A DNA stretch of 64,000 nucleotides from Nitrospira defluvii (GTDB lineage Bacteria; Nitrospirota; Nitrospiria; Nitrospirales; Nitrospiraceae): contig WYAX01000013.1 of assembly GCA_011525625.1 (NCBI GenBank), forward strand, positions 1 through 64,000, read 5' to 3'. The notes below the pieces were generated by a model. The model worked only from the letters and a program-made list of their open reading frames with translations. It was not told the origin of the DNA and searched no databases. Both the position numbers and the translations under genes were made by a program. Below are positions 1 to 8,034 of the stretch, piece by piece; the first letter of the stretch is position 1, and every line of letters starts with the position of its first letter.

Positions 1-172
1 CGCGCAAGGCCCAGAGGGTATTGCCGGCCGGTCCCACAACGGCGGGACGTCGCCCCATCAGCCGACGAAGCCCTTGAGAGAGGGTCCCGGCCAGGGAGCC
101 GTCTTGGGCATGGGTCGCGCCCAGCCGGTAACACTTGGACAACTGTTCCACTCGAACGGCCAGATCACTCAT
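1..172 (-). CDS. polysaccharide-export ABC transporter ATP-binding protein, N-terminus only
   Basis: Reading leftwards from an ATG at 172, the first 57 codons begin MSDLAVRVEQLSKCYRLG and end in a NTLWALR-like stretch. Wzt/RfbE-type ATPases that energise O-antigen or capsule export typically start this way, just before the Walker A loop. The Walker motifs lie beyond the left edge, so the family is inferred from the N-terminus alone. It is the last visible gene of a leftward operon with acyl-group enzymes, which fits export of a decorated polysaccharide. Confidence 0.7.
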   Translation of the reverse strand, partial: MSDLAVRVEQLSKCYRLGATHAQDGSLAGTLSQGLRRLMGRRPAVVGPAGNTLWALR

Positions 173-270
173 ATACACCCGCGTCTAGATTGGACTCGAA
201 AGCAAACATCCAGCGGAACATCCCCGCCCCCTGCGGTCTTGGTCGACATCGGCCGGCGAGGTGAGCCATG

Positions 271-507
271 TCAGGCGGTCACCTTGTCGGATAAAAACTG
301 CTTGAGCTCGCCGATGTTTTTCATGTCGGCCAACTCATTGCCCTTGAAGCGGATTCCGAACGCCTGTTCGATACCAAACATGAGATTGATGTGGGCGACA
401 GAGTCCCATCCTTCGATGTCCGCCGCAGTCATGTCGTCACGTAGGGTGAGGTGATCGTTGTCGAATACCTGACGAAACACGTCTTCGAGTCGAGCATGCA
501 AATCCAT
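271..507 (-). CDS. acyl carrier protein
   Basis: A 78-residue acidic protein with the phosphopantetheine site GWDSVAHINLM near residue 35; the serine of the D-S motif would carry the prosthetic group. I start at the ATG at 507 because AGGAG lies 5 bases before it; a TTG start at 519 would overlap the stop of the gene upstream. It follows the MaoC-SDR fusion by 8 bp and so belongs to the same operon. Dedicated ACPs next to FkbH-like proteins usually carry a small activated acyl group, here probably for sugar decoration rather than bulk fatty acid synthesis. Confidence 0.88.
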   Translation of the reverse strand: MDLHARLEDVFRQVFDNDHLTLRDDMTAADIEGWDSVAHINLMFGIEQAFGIRFKGNELADMKNIGELKQFLSDKVTA

Positions 508-515
508 GTGGCTCC

Positions 516-2159
516 TCAACTTGTCCCTATAGGTTGATCTCTTGGCGGTTGTCGAGCATCCGTGCCCGGCCTTTTGCAGGTGTCTCGGTCGAGAGGCTGT
601 TCCTGCTTCAGTTCAAATGTCTCGAGGATCTCGGCTGTTAGCGAATGAGGTGCCGAACAGATGTGCCGGACGAGCGAAGCGGCGACCTGTTCTACTTCCA
701 TGGCTCCCTGGCGTCCCAAGGTCGTATTGGTCTGGTCCGTCAACAATTTGGGCGGCCTGACAATCAGATGGCGTACCTTCGGGTAGTGCAGCGCCGCCCA
801 GCGGGCCAACCCCTCGACAGCACTTTTCGTGGTGACGTAGTGCGGAAACTCGGCGGGCGGCTCCGTCACAAACATGGATGAGAGCACAATGCTCCATCCT
901 CCCTGCTCGGCCAGCGTGTCGAGAAAGCTGGCCATCGGTACGGTAACCAGCGCCAGACTTCCTGCCAAGAATTCTTCAAACTGCGCCATCCGTTCCGGCG
1001 CGAACGGGAGGGGACGAATAGGCGGAGAGGCGTTGCAGATCAGCAAATCCAGTTTGCCATATCGATCGAGGATGGTCTGTCGTGCGGTCGCACACCATTG
1101 GCTGTCCGCCGCGTCTCCCTGTAGAAGGGTGATGCGGTCGGAGTCCGCCCCGAAGCTAGCTCGAACCCGATCGGCGTCCCGCGGGGAACGGTGATAATTC
1201 ATGGCGACGGAGCACCCTTGTGAGGCCAGTGCCTGGGTGATGGCCGCGCCGAGGCCACGGCTACCACCGATGACCAGGGCTACCTTCCCGCTTAGCTGTT
1301 GTGACGGAGGGAGAATGTCGGTGATCCGGTTGAGTGAGGGCTGTGGAGAGTCCTGGCGTACGAATGCCCACATCTTTGCCGTCGCACCAGGCGTGTGCCC
1401 CGAGGACAGCGAACCGGTAGTGTACAAGAGGTCAAAGCGTTCGTCGAGTTCTTGAACCACAGCCTCGTACCCGAACGGGCCGCTGTGAGATTCCAGTTCG
1501 GGAAGGAAGTTGAGGATCAATCGCCAGAAGACGGCTCGTTGTCCGGGCAGCTCCATCCCTACCAGAAAACTCGCCCACATCAAGGCTGCAATCTGGTGCG
1601 ATGTTGCACCTTTCCCTGACAGCCCCCATCTGGTGACGAGCTGCATAAACTCTTTTTCTCCAGGACTATAGTTCCCTGCCACCCTCGTCCCGGGAGTCAG
1701 GTCCGACTTCGTTCGGTTGCTGGCTTCCGCAATGGAGGGCATCTCGTAGACCTGCAGGGGGTGGGTACCTGCTGCTCCGGGAGTAAATGCAAAGGTCGCC
1801 TTCAGCATGAGGCGAGTTGCATCGTAGAGTTTGACCGTTTCGCAATCGGAGGAAGTGGCAGACACGTCGATACGGTACGATACACCGACGGCGAGGGGAT
1901 TACGAAACTCGACGGAAAGACTCTGAAGCCGTCGACCCGGGCGATCCGGTAGTTGTCCTAGCGCTGCGAGCACACCGAGTATTCCGAATACCACAGGCTC
2001 GCCATAGGGTGTCGAGCGGGCGTAGTTCTCAGAAAGGTGTAACGGGTTTCGGTCGTGGCTGGCGGCGCTGAAACCGGCGAGATCCTCACTGGTGAAGGAG
2101 ACGGCGCCGGTCCTGACACGCGAAAGGTTATCCGGGGCGTCTCGCTCAGGGCGCGTCAT
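516..2159 (-). CDS. MaoC-like hydratase / short-chain dehydrogenase fusion
   Basis: A 547-residue two-domain protein. Residues about 15-130 look like a MaoC hot-dog hydratase (FSAASHDRNPLHL contains the usual D-x-x-x-H-x-x dyad region). Residues about 290-520 are a classical SDR with the nucleotide loop GGSRGLG, the NAS motif and the catalytic YVTTK. The middle 150 residues are not recognised. The pair could reduce and dehydrate a beta-ketoacyl-ACP made with the adjacent ACP. The start ATG overlaps the stop of the FkbH-like gene (ATGA), indicating translational coupling. The substrate is unknown. Confidence 0.8.
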   Translation of the reverse strand: MTRPERDAPDNLSRVRTGAVSFTSEDLAGFSAASHDRNPLHLSENYARSTPYGEPVVFGILGVLAALGQLPDRPGRRLQSLSVEFRNPLAVGVSYRIDVSATSSDCETVKLYDATRLMLKATFAFTPGAAGTHPLQVYEMPSIAEASNRTKSDLTPGTRVAGNYSPGEKEFMQLVTRWGLSGKGATSHQIAALMWASFLVGMELPGQRAVFWRLILNFLPELESHSGPFGYEAVVQELDERFDLLYTTGSLSSGHTPGATAKMWAFVRQDSPQPSLNRITDILPPSQQLSGKVALVIGGSRGLGAAITQALASQGCSVAMNYHRSPRDADRVRASFGADSDRITLLQGDAADSQWCATARQTILDRYGKLDLLICNASPPIRPLPFAPERMAQFEEFLAGSLALVTVPMASFLDTLAEQGGWSIVLSSMFVTEPPAEFPHYVTTKSAVEGLARWAALHYPKVRHLIVRPPKLLTDQTNTTLGRQGAMEVEQVAASLVRHICSAPHSLTAEILETFELKQEQPLDRDTCKRPGTDARQPPRDQPIGTS

Positions 2160-4153
2160 CGAGGTGGGTCCCAGGAGTCAACGCTCTGCACGAACGGATT
2201 CGTCACAGGGCCGTTCATCTGCAGATCGTACATCCAGATTTCAGTCCCATCCTTGGTGTCGAGTCGGCTGAAACCCTGTTTGGGGTAGGCCTCTGCGGCC
2301 ATCGCATTCTTCGGCGTCGGAATGTAGGTGCCGCGAATCGACGTGCAGCCTAGCTCCAGTGCTCGTCGGCACAGGTGCTCCAACATGGTGGCCTCGACGG
2401 TGCGTCCGATCACCCGGCAACTCATGAGCCAGGTATCGATATCCAGAGTGCTGCCGTCGCGTCGCGCAATCATCACACTCACCAGCCCGTGATCGGCATA
2501 GCGATCGCGCAGGCGCAAGGCAAGATGCACGCAAGTCGTATCTCGGACAAAGGCTTCTAATTGAGCCGTACCATGGCGCCGGGTGGTGAGGTTGAATTGA
2601 TTGGTCTTGCCGATGAGCTGCGCAATCCGGGGCAACTGCGTCTCTTCGAAGGGGGTGACGAGGGCCTGCATCTGCAGGCTTCGATAAAAGTCCTCAATCG
2701 AGTTCGCCGAGGCTTCCAACGCTTTAATTTGAGCGCGGGCCTGATACTGGGTGGTCCGTTCGCTGTCTTCGGCCGTCATGGACGCCGTTTCCAAAAGGAG
2801 ATATTGTGAAAGCGTTCGGACGTAATACGCGGGGTCTTCAGGCATGGGAAGGACATCCACCTGGGGTAGAAACTTTCGAACGATCTCTCGTTCCACAGGA
2901 TTGTCATCCACAAAGACGAGCGAGTCCAGGCCGATTTGCAGGGTGTCGGCGATGGTCCGAATATTCTCGGGCTTGGAGTTCCAGTTCGCGATGAACAAGG
3001 CGATGTCCTGCATCTTCATTCGCATCTCGGGATGTTGCTGAAATGGCTGGATGGCATCGGCGTGATTATTTTTTGAGCAGACGGCGAGGATCACCCCTTT
3101 GCGCTTCAGCTTCAGCAGATACTCTTGGAAGGCCACAAACGCCTCGCCCTCCGCGCCGTGCCCGAGTCTAATGCCGGCCAGGCCATCCTCCGCAATCACC
3201 CCGCCCCATAAGGTATTGTCTAGGTCGAGCACCAGGCACTTCCGGCTCAAGCCGATATCCGCCGCGATAACAGCGGCCGTGTGCTTGGCGAGCAACGGCA
3301 AGGCATCCAGCGCGACGGCCTGCTTCGACATGTTCCAGTAGCGCGGGTCGCACCATCGCTGCTTGCCGATCAATGCAGAGAGGCGTTCGCAGTCCACGAT
3401 GGAGACGGCGGTTCCCGCCGCCTGTCCGAGTCCCATGTTGAGGGCTTGTGTCATCATGTAGCGGGAGCCGGGAAGCCGGGTGGCGAGATGTCCCGCGGGG
3501 ATGTCGCTGGGCAGGGCGAAATTATGCTGGACAATTCTGGCGCGGGATTGAGTGGTGACCAAATTCCAGAGCGTGGTCCACCTGGTGATCTCCGCCTGAA
3601 CCTCCGCCGTCGGGTCCGAACTGAACTCTGCGAGATGTACATCCCCTTCGTGCACCGCCAGAACCACAATGTCGGGCGAGAAGCGGTATAGCGGACTCCC
3701 TGGATCGATGATGTCCTGCTGGTATTGGCCATAGGGGCTTTCGTACAGATCAAGGCGGATGCCGATTCTGGCCGCCGCGAGGCGCAACAGTGTGCCGAGT
3801 TGCGTGGTGGTATAGCTGCCGGCGATGGCAACTTTCACTGTTCTGGCAGTCGGCCATGCGGCACGCTCAGCGTTGCGTTGAAACAACGTCCAGCCAGCCT
3901 GCCAGGCTGTATAGTCGTCGTTTGCATCAACGAGAGACAGCGCCCAGCGGCACGCTTCCGAATGGTTGCCCATCCGATCATAACATCGCGCAAGTTTCAG
4001 GCAGAGGGAGGCCGCTGCGGGTATGGTGACCGCGTCAAGGTAGGCCTGGATCGCTTGTTGGGTCAACCCTTGTCGGAGGAGAGCGTCGCCGCGAGTTTCC
4101 GGTGTGTCGGCGGACATCGCTTGCCCGGCAGGCGTGGGACTGTTCGGGGTCAT
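2156..4153 (-). CDS. FkbH-like HAD-IIIC family protein
   Basis: A 665-residue protein. The centre holds the HAD motif DLDNTLWGGV typical of the HAD-IIIC/FkbH family, followed by VCSKNN and VDDNPVER motifs. The C-terminus resembles a GNAT-type domain (around RYADHGLVSVM). The N-terminal 60-70 residues look TPR-like. FkbH proteins load a three-carbon unit such as a glyceryl group from bisphosphoglycerate onto an ACP, which fits the ACP two genes on. I place the start at 4153, just after the stop of the acyltransferase at 4164; a longer reading frame to 4270 would run deep into that gene. Confidence 0.85.
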   Translation of the reverse strand: MTPNSPTPAGQAMSADTPETRGDALLRQGLTQQAIQAYLDAVTIPAAASLCLKLARCYDRMGNHSEACRWALSLVDANDDYTAWQAGWTLFQRNAERAAWPTARTVKVAIAGSYTTTQLGTLLRLAAARIGIRLDLYESPYGQYQQDIIDPGSPLYRFSPDIVVLAVHEGDVHLAEFSSDPTAEVQAEITRWTTLWNLVTTQSRARIVQHNFALPSDIPAGHLATRLPGSRYMMTQALNMGLGQAAGTAVSIVDCERLSALIGKQRWCDPRYWNMSKQAVALDALPLLAKHTAAVIAADIGLSRKCLVLDLDNTLWGGVIAEDGLAGIRLGHGAEGEAFVAFQEYLLKLKRKGVILAVCSKNNHADAIQPFQQHPEMRMKMQDIALFIANWNSKPENIRTIADTLQIGLDSLVFVDDNPVEREIVRKFLPQVDVLPMPEDPAYYVRTLSQYLLLETASMTAEDSERTTQYQARAQIKALEASANSIEDFYRSLQMQALVTPFEETQLPRIAQLIGKTNQFNLTTRRHGTAQLEAFVRDTTCVHLALRLRDRYADHGLVSVMIARRDGSTLDIDTWLMSCRVIGRTVEATMLEHLCRRALELGCTSIRGTYIPTPKNAMAAEAYPKQGFSRLDTKDGTEIWMYDLQMNGPVTNPFVQSVDSWDPPR

Positions 4154-4163
4154 TCTGGAGTTC

Positions 4164-4835
4164 TCAGATGCGTTGCTGCATGTTGTCGATGGAGGCGGGT
4201 TCGCGAGTGGAGCTGGTGAACCGAATGATACGCGGCGCTTCGGTGAACACCCGCGCTCCTGCCGGGACATCCGCCATCACAACGACGTTGGGTCCCAGCA
4301 CTGCCCCGTCGCCGATTTTTACCGCGGCGAAGATCACCGCTCCCGGTCCTACCACTACACGGTTACCAAGCTGTGGGCCTTTGTGGAGGGTTTTTTCTCC
4401 TCCATACCCCGCGCCGATCGTGGCGCCATGCCTGATCAGGCAATCATCGCCGACCGAAGTTTTCCAGTGAAACACGATGCCGTGTTGGTGTACCAAGCAC
4501 AGCCTTCGCCCAAGTGTAACCGTGAGAGGGATCTCGATGCCGTAGTGATTGCGGACGTATCGATAGAGCCGGCCATAGACGACGAGTAGTACGCTTCTCA
4601 GCAGACCGGGCCGCTTGTTCGAGGCCCAGGTTCCGAGACGATGGACTGCGATGGCACGAAATCCGGGCATTGTCCAATCCCGCTGATTGGCGGTCCAGTC
4701 TTCTGAGATCTGGGCTGCCAAGTCTCTCACGCTTCGGTACAGGCGTAGTAGCGAGCTTAGCATGGGAAGTTCCGCAGGGTGACGCAGTCTTGTCAGCGCA
4801 TTCATGTTACGACGTTGTGCCCGTTCGCGCTGCAT
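4164..4835 (-). CDS. serine-acetyltransferase-like hexapeptide-repeat acyltransferase
   Basis: A 223-residue protein whose second half has left-handed beta-helix hexapeptide repeats (IGAGYGG, LGNRVVVGPGAVI, IGDGAVLGPNVVV) and CysE-like HQHGIVFHWKTSVGDD with candidate catalytic histidines. The first half is helical, as in CysE. It is more likely a sugar or lipid O-acyltransferase of a polysaccharide locus than a cysteine-pathway enzyme, because its neighbours are FkbH, ACP and an export ATPase. I chose the ATG at 4835 because GGAG sits 8 bases upstream; reading further upstream gives a low-complexity, non-conserved-looking extension. It is the first gene of the operon. Confidence 0.78.
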   Translation of the reverse strand: MQRERAQRRNMNALTRLRHPAELPMLSSLLRLYRSVRDLAAQISEDWTANQRDWTMPGFRAIAVHRLGTWASNKRPGLLRSVLLVVYGRLYRYVRNHYGIEIPLTVTLGRRLCLVHQHGIVFHWKTSVGDDCLIRHGATIGAGYGGEKTLHKGPQLGNRVVVGPGAVIFAAVKIGDGAVLGPNVVVMADVPAGARVFTEAPRIIRFTSSTREPASIDNMQQRI

Positions 4836-4988
4836 CTGTTCCGCTCCATGAGGTCGTGGCGCGCCTGGCTGCACGCGTGATCCAACGGAAGCCCACAAGA
4901 ATAAGAGAGGTAGACGGAGCGCATGGGATATGAAAGCGTCGGTATCTGCGTGCGTGGATGGTCTCACCAAATGCGAGTAGTTAATCCT

Positions 4989-5018
4989 ATCATATGTCCA
5001 GTTATACTGGACAGTCAA
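4989..5018 (-). promoter_or_regulatory. sigma70-type promoter of the acyltransferase-FkbH operon
   Basis: On the minus strand TTGACT (5018-5013) is followed after 18 bases by TATGAT (4994-4989), a good match to the -35/-10 consensus. Transcription would start near 4982, giving a leader of roughly 145 nt before the ATG at 4835. Confidence 0.6.
4995..5013. promoter_or_regulatory. inverted repeat filling the promoter spacer (putative operator)
   Basis: TGTCCAG-TTATA-CTGGACA is a perfect 7-bp dyad with a 5-bp spacer. It fills the 18-bp gap between the -35 and -10 boxes of the leftward promoter, a position typical of repressor operators or of MerR-type activator sites. The regulator is not encoded next to it. 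Confidence 0.55.
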
Positions 5019-5565
5019 AAAAGTAAACGTCCGGTAAAGAAATCGTTGTCGGTGCCCGCTGGTAGGCGTGTAGGTCTTGCGAGGACATGCTCTAAATCCG
5101 GTGATTCGTCCTTGTCGTAGGGACTCTACAGTATCGCCTGTGCCGCACGCGATCAAGCTGATCCGACGACCGCGCCTTCTAGAAAAATTGCTTAGCACCC
5201 GCCTCCGCGTCGACTGGTGAAACTCCTAGGGCATCATATCGTGGGTTGGTGTGCGCAGCCTAGAAGGGCCGCACTGGCTGTGAGGGGAGGGGGCAGCGGC
5301 TGCTGGTTCCCTTTCTGCTCTCGGTTGCCCACCCGACAGTTTCCTGGCTTGTATGGCAGGGGGGGGCATGGTACTATTCGCCGTCTCGCGCTGGGGCCTG
5401 GTGAGGGATGCGTTGAAATAGTTCAGGCCTGATTCGATGTTGCCTTGCCCGGGAATCTAATCGAAAGCCAGACCCAAGTCGCTCCGTTTTGTCGCGTCTT
5501 CGGCCCGTCCTTTCCCTTTCTTTCCTTCGATCAAGACAATGTCACTACCCAAGAGGAGGACCCAC

Positions 5566-5886
5566 ATGGGTTCTAAAATTTATGTTGGCGGGTTGCCCTA
5601 TTCGGCAACCGAACAGCAGTTAAGTGATTTGTTCGCGGTGCATGGGTCGGTAGAATCCGCCCGGATCATCACGGACAAGTTTACCGGCCAATCGAGAGGT
5701 TTCGGATTCGTTGAAATGGCCTCTTCCGATGAGGCGCAGAAGGCGATTTCGGCTCTCAACGGGTCGGACATGGGTGGCCGGACATTGACGGTCAATGAAG
5801 CGCGTCCGCAGGAGCCTCGTTCCGGCGGTCCCGGACGGAGCGGCGGGGGATTCAATGATCGCGGGGGCAAGCGCGATCGCTGGTAA
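5566..5886 (+). CDS. RRM-domain RNA-binding protein
   Basis: A 106-residue protein with one RNA recognition motif: RNP-2 IYVGGL at residues 4-9 and RNP-1 RGFGFVEM around 45-52, followed by a glycine/arginine-rich tail. This architecture matches the small cold- or stress-induced RNA-binding proteins of cyanobacteria and other bacteria. AGAGGAGGA lies just upstream of the ATG at 5566, which sets the start; an in-frame ATG at 5539 has no such site. It is a single-gene unit ended by a strong terminator. Confidence 0.95.
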   Translation: MGSKIYVGGLPYSATEQQLSDLFAVHGSVESARIITDKFTGQSRGFGFVEMASSDEAQKAISALNGSDMGGRTLTVNEARPQEPRSGGPGRSGGGFNDRGGKRDRW

Positions 5887-5908
5887 CGCCCACTTGTAAG
5901 TCAGATCG

Positions 5909-5941
5909 GGGCAGTCATCCTCAGGGTGACTGCCCTTTTTT
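5909..5941 (+). terminator. intrinsic terminator of the RRM gene
   Basis: GGGCAGTCA (5909-5917) pairs perfectly with TGACTGCCC (5927-5935) and is followed by six Ts. Confidence 0.9.
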
Positions 5942-6085
5942 ATGCCGCCGCATGGCGAAGGACTTTTCGGGCAGGGGGGTAATCGCGATCGAGGTATCGG
6001 CGAAGCTTTCGTTCAGGCCGGAGAGTTGAGGCTGCTTCGTCGATGAGACTCACGGAGGACAAGCCCGAGGCGTTGCCGCGACTGT

Positions 6086-6811
6086 CTATTCAAGAAGCCG
6101 GAGAGACACGTCGTCGAAATAGGTGATGGCGTCGGCTTTCGTCAACAGTCCGATCCGGCCGTTCGCAAACGTCGAGTCGCATGCGCGAAAGAGGATGGCG
6201 TCGTCGTACAGGGCTTTGATCTCGCATCCCCGCTGGACCACACGGAGCGTATGCCACCCGGTTGCCGGGAGGGGGCGGTCGATCTGCTTGACCACCTGCG
6301 GCACCCCCTTCACGACGCGGTACAGGCGAAGTTTTTGCTCGATCAGACTCGCACGCAAGAGATAGTAGTTGCGATCGTCAACTGCATGCCAGACCAGCCC
6401 ACCGCCAAAATCGGCCTTACCGGCGACTGCCAGGTAGGAGACCTCAAGGTCGATGTTCGCGCTCGCGGTTCCATCCAGCAGGAGGAGTTTGTTCGTCTGG
6501 TCGGTTCCTCTGGGCTGCACTTGCGCGAGGACTTGGGAGGCGCTTCGTGCGCGGTCGGTGATGAGAATTTTCCATTCACCGGCCGGTCGCCCATCGAAGA
6601 GCGTCCCGACGACATACGAACTGGGCAACGTCCCTGGAGCGGAACTATCGAACGTCCATTGACGTCGATGCGGAGATTCCGTGGCGGTTTCGGATGGTTC
6701 TGCCGGCAAGGATGTGGAGGGGCCGAACAGGCCTATACCGATGACGGCCAGAATCCCGCCAGCCAGGCACCGGTGCCATGGAAGACTGGTTTCGGAGAGA
6801 ACCTGGTACAT
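6086..6811 (-). CDS. secreted LamG/DUF1080-like hypothetical protein
   Basis: A 241-residue protein with an N-terminal hydrophobic segment (CLAGGILAVIGIGLFG) that looks like a signal peptide or anchor. The rest is beta-rich, with FGGGLVWHAVDDRNYYLLRA and a C-terminal GRIGLLTKADAITYFDDVSL. These resemble the jelly-roll fold of 3-keto-disaccharide hydrolase/LamG-type domains. No catalytic residues can be assigned. Start 6811 was chosen because a purine-rich AGGGA precedes it and a typical signal peptide follows. It may share a transcript with the TPR gene 137 bp upstream. Confidence 0.6.
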   Translation of the reverse strand: MYQVLSETSLPWHRCLAGGILAVIGIGLFGPSTSLPAEPSETATESPHRRQWTFDSSAPGTLPSSYVVGTLFDGRPAGEWKILITDRARSASQVLAQVQPRGTDQTNKLLLLDGTASANIDLEVSYLAVAGKADFGGGLVWHAVDDRNYYLLRASLIEQKLRLYRVVKGVPQVVKQIDRPLPATGWHTLRVVQRGCEIKALYDDAILFRACDSTFANGRIGLLTKADAITYFDDVSLRLLE

Positions 6812-6948
6812 TGAGCGTCCCTGTCCGAACTGAAGCGGTGAGGACTGTACACTAAATGAGGGCCTGGGGGCGAGTATTGCCGAACATTTCGTTCTGAGCG
6901 CTGCTTCGCGGTTACGTACAGAGACATAGGGCGAGGGAGGCAACCCTT

Positions 6949-7845
6949 TTACGGCATCTCCAATTCGCGAAGTTTCGCTTCGGCCTGCTCAAGCCATCGT
7001 CGGTTGGCCGGAGTGTCGAGTTCCAGTCGCAGGTATTGTCTCAGTTCCTGCGCGGCTTCCATGCGCTGTCCGATGCCGGCCAAAGCATGGCCGAGGTTAA
7101 ACCGGATCTTGGCGTCGTTGGGGCGCAGATGCAGGGCCGTGCGAAACTCATCAATCGCTGCCTCCGGCTGACGTTTTTCCATCAGTCCGAGTCCGAGATT
7201 GAAGTGGGCGTTCACATCGTTCGGTTGCAGGGTTGCGGCGGTTCGATACTCCGCGATGGCGCCGTCGAGATCGCCCGAAGCCTTCAAGGCGACGCCGAGG
7301 TTGTTGTGGGCGTTCACGTCGTCGGGATTCTGGCGCAGCACGGTCTTGAACTCCGCGATGGCGCCGGCGTGATCGCCCATTTCTTTGAGCGCGACTCCCA
7401 GGTCATTGTGCGCTTTCGGATCGTCCGGCTTCAGTCGTAGGGCCTCCTTGAATTCGATCAGCGCGGCGTCATGCCGGCCGATGTCCAGCAACGTGTTCGC
7501 CAAGTTGAGGTGGGCGGCGAAATAATTCGGCTGGAGACGCAGCGCATGTGTGAATTCGTCGATGGCTTGGCCGAGATCCCCTTTGAAGACAAAGGCTACC
7601 CCGAGATCGTTGTGGCGCATAGCTTCAGCGTCCGTGTCCGTCGGTTGAGTGATCTTCTCGGTGGTGGACACGATCCGTTCTTCTTCCATCGTCTGTCTGT
7701 CGGGCAGGCCGGATTTAGTTGCCGGCTTGTCCGACGGTGCCGCAAGGCCCGCCGCTCCGCAGGGCAAGGACAGACCGAGCGCCAACAGGATGAGGACCGG
7801 ACGGATATGGCATACCAGCGCCGAGTGGCGAACACCGTCTCGCAT
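6949..7845 (-). CDS. exported TPR-repeat protein
   Basis: A 298-residue protein with a signal peptide (VLILLALGLSLPCGAAGLAA) and six consecutive 34-residue tetratricopeptide repeats from about residue 75 to 280, with units such as AHNNLGVALKASGDLDGAIA. These are protein-protein interaction scaffolds, here expected in the periplasm. AAGGAG precedes the ATG at 7845 by 6 bases. It lies 189 bp downstream of the efflux operon on the same strand, but nothing ties it functionally to efflux. Confidence 0.85.
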   Translation of the reverse strand: MRDGVRHSALVCHIRPVLILLALGLSLPCGAAGLAAPSDKPATKSGLPDRQTMEEERIVSTTEKITQPTDTDAEAMRHNDLGVAFVFKGDLGQAIDEFTHALRLQPNYFAAHLNLANTLLDIGRHDAALIEFKEALRLKPDDPKAHNDLGVALKEMGDHAGAIAEFKTVLRQNPDDVNAHNNLGVALKASGDLDGAIAEYRTAATLQPNDVNAHFNLGLGLMEKRQPEAAIDEFRTALHLRPNDAKIRFNLGHALAGIGQRMEAAQELRQYLRLELDTPANRRWLEQAEAKLRELEMP

Positions 7846-8034
7846 GGGAGGCTCCTTCTACGTCGTCGCATGAGGAAGAGGGTAAAGAGGAAGAACCGGT
7901 GTCTGGTCTGTCTGGGAATTGAGAAGCCAGAACCGCACGTTGTCAGATAGCCCGATCCAGTCTGAAATTTCAAGTTGAAAGTCGGCTCATGGATTTCAGC
8001 GAGCGCGAGGGGAAGATGCGACGGGACGCACTGC

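Larger units (their letters stand above)
4836..5565. other. intergenic region between divergent units
   Basis: About 730 bp with no convincing gene. It holds the leftward promoter and dyad at 4989-5018, leaving a leader of roughly 145 nt for the acyltransferase operon. The right half is the leader of the RRM gene; no clear -35/-10 pair was found there. Confidence 0.6.

Noticed and set aside
4154-4270. N-terminal extension of the FkbH-like protein to 4270
   Set aside because: It would overlap the acyltransferase gene by over 100 bp and is Ser/Pro-rich without domain features.
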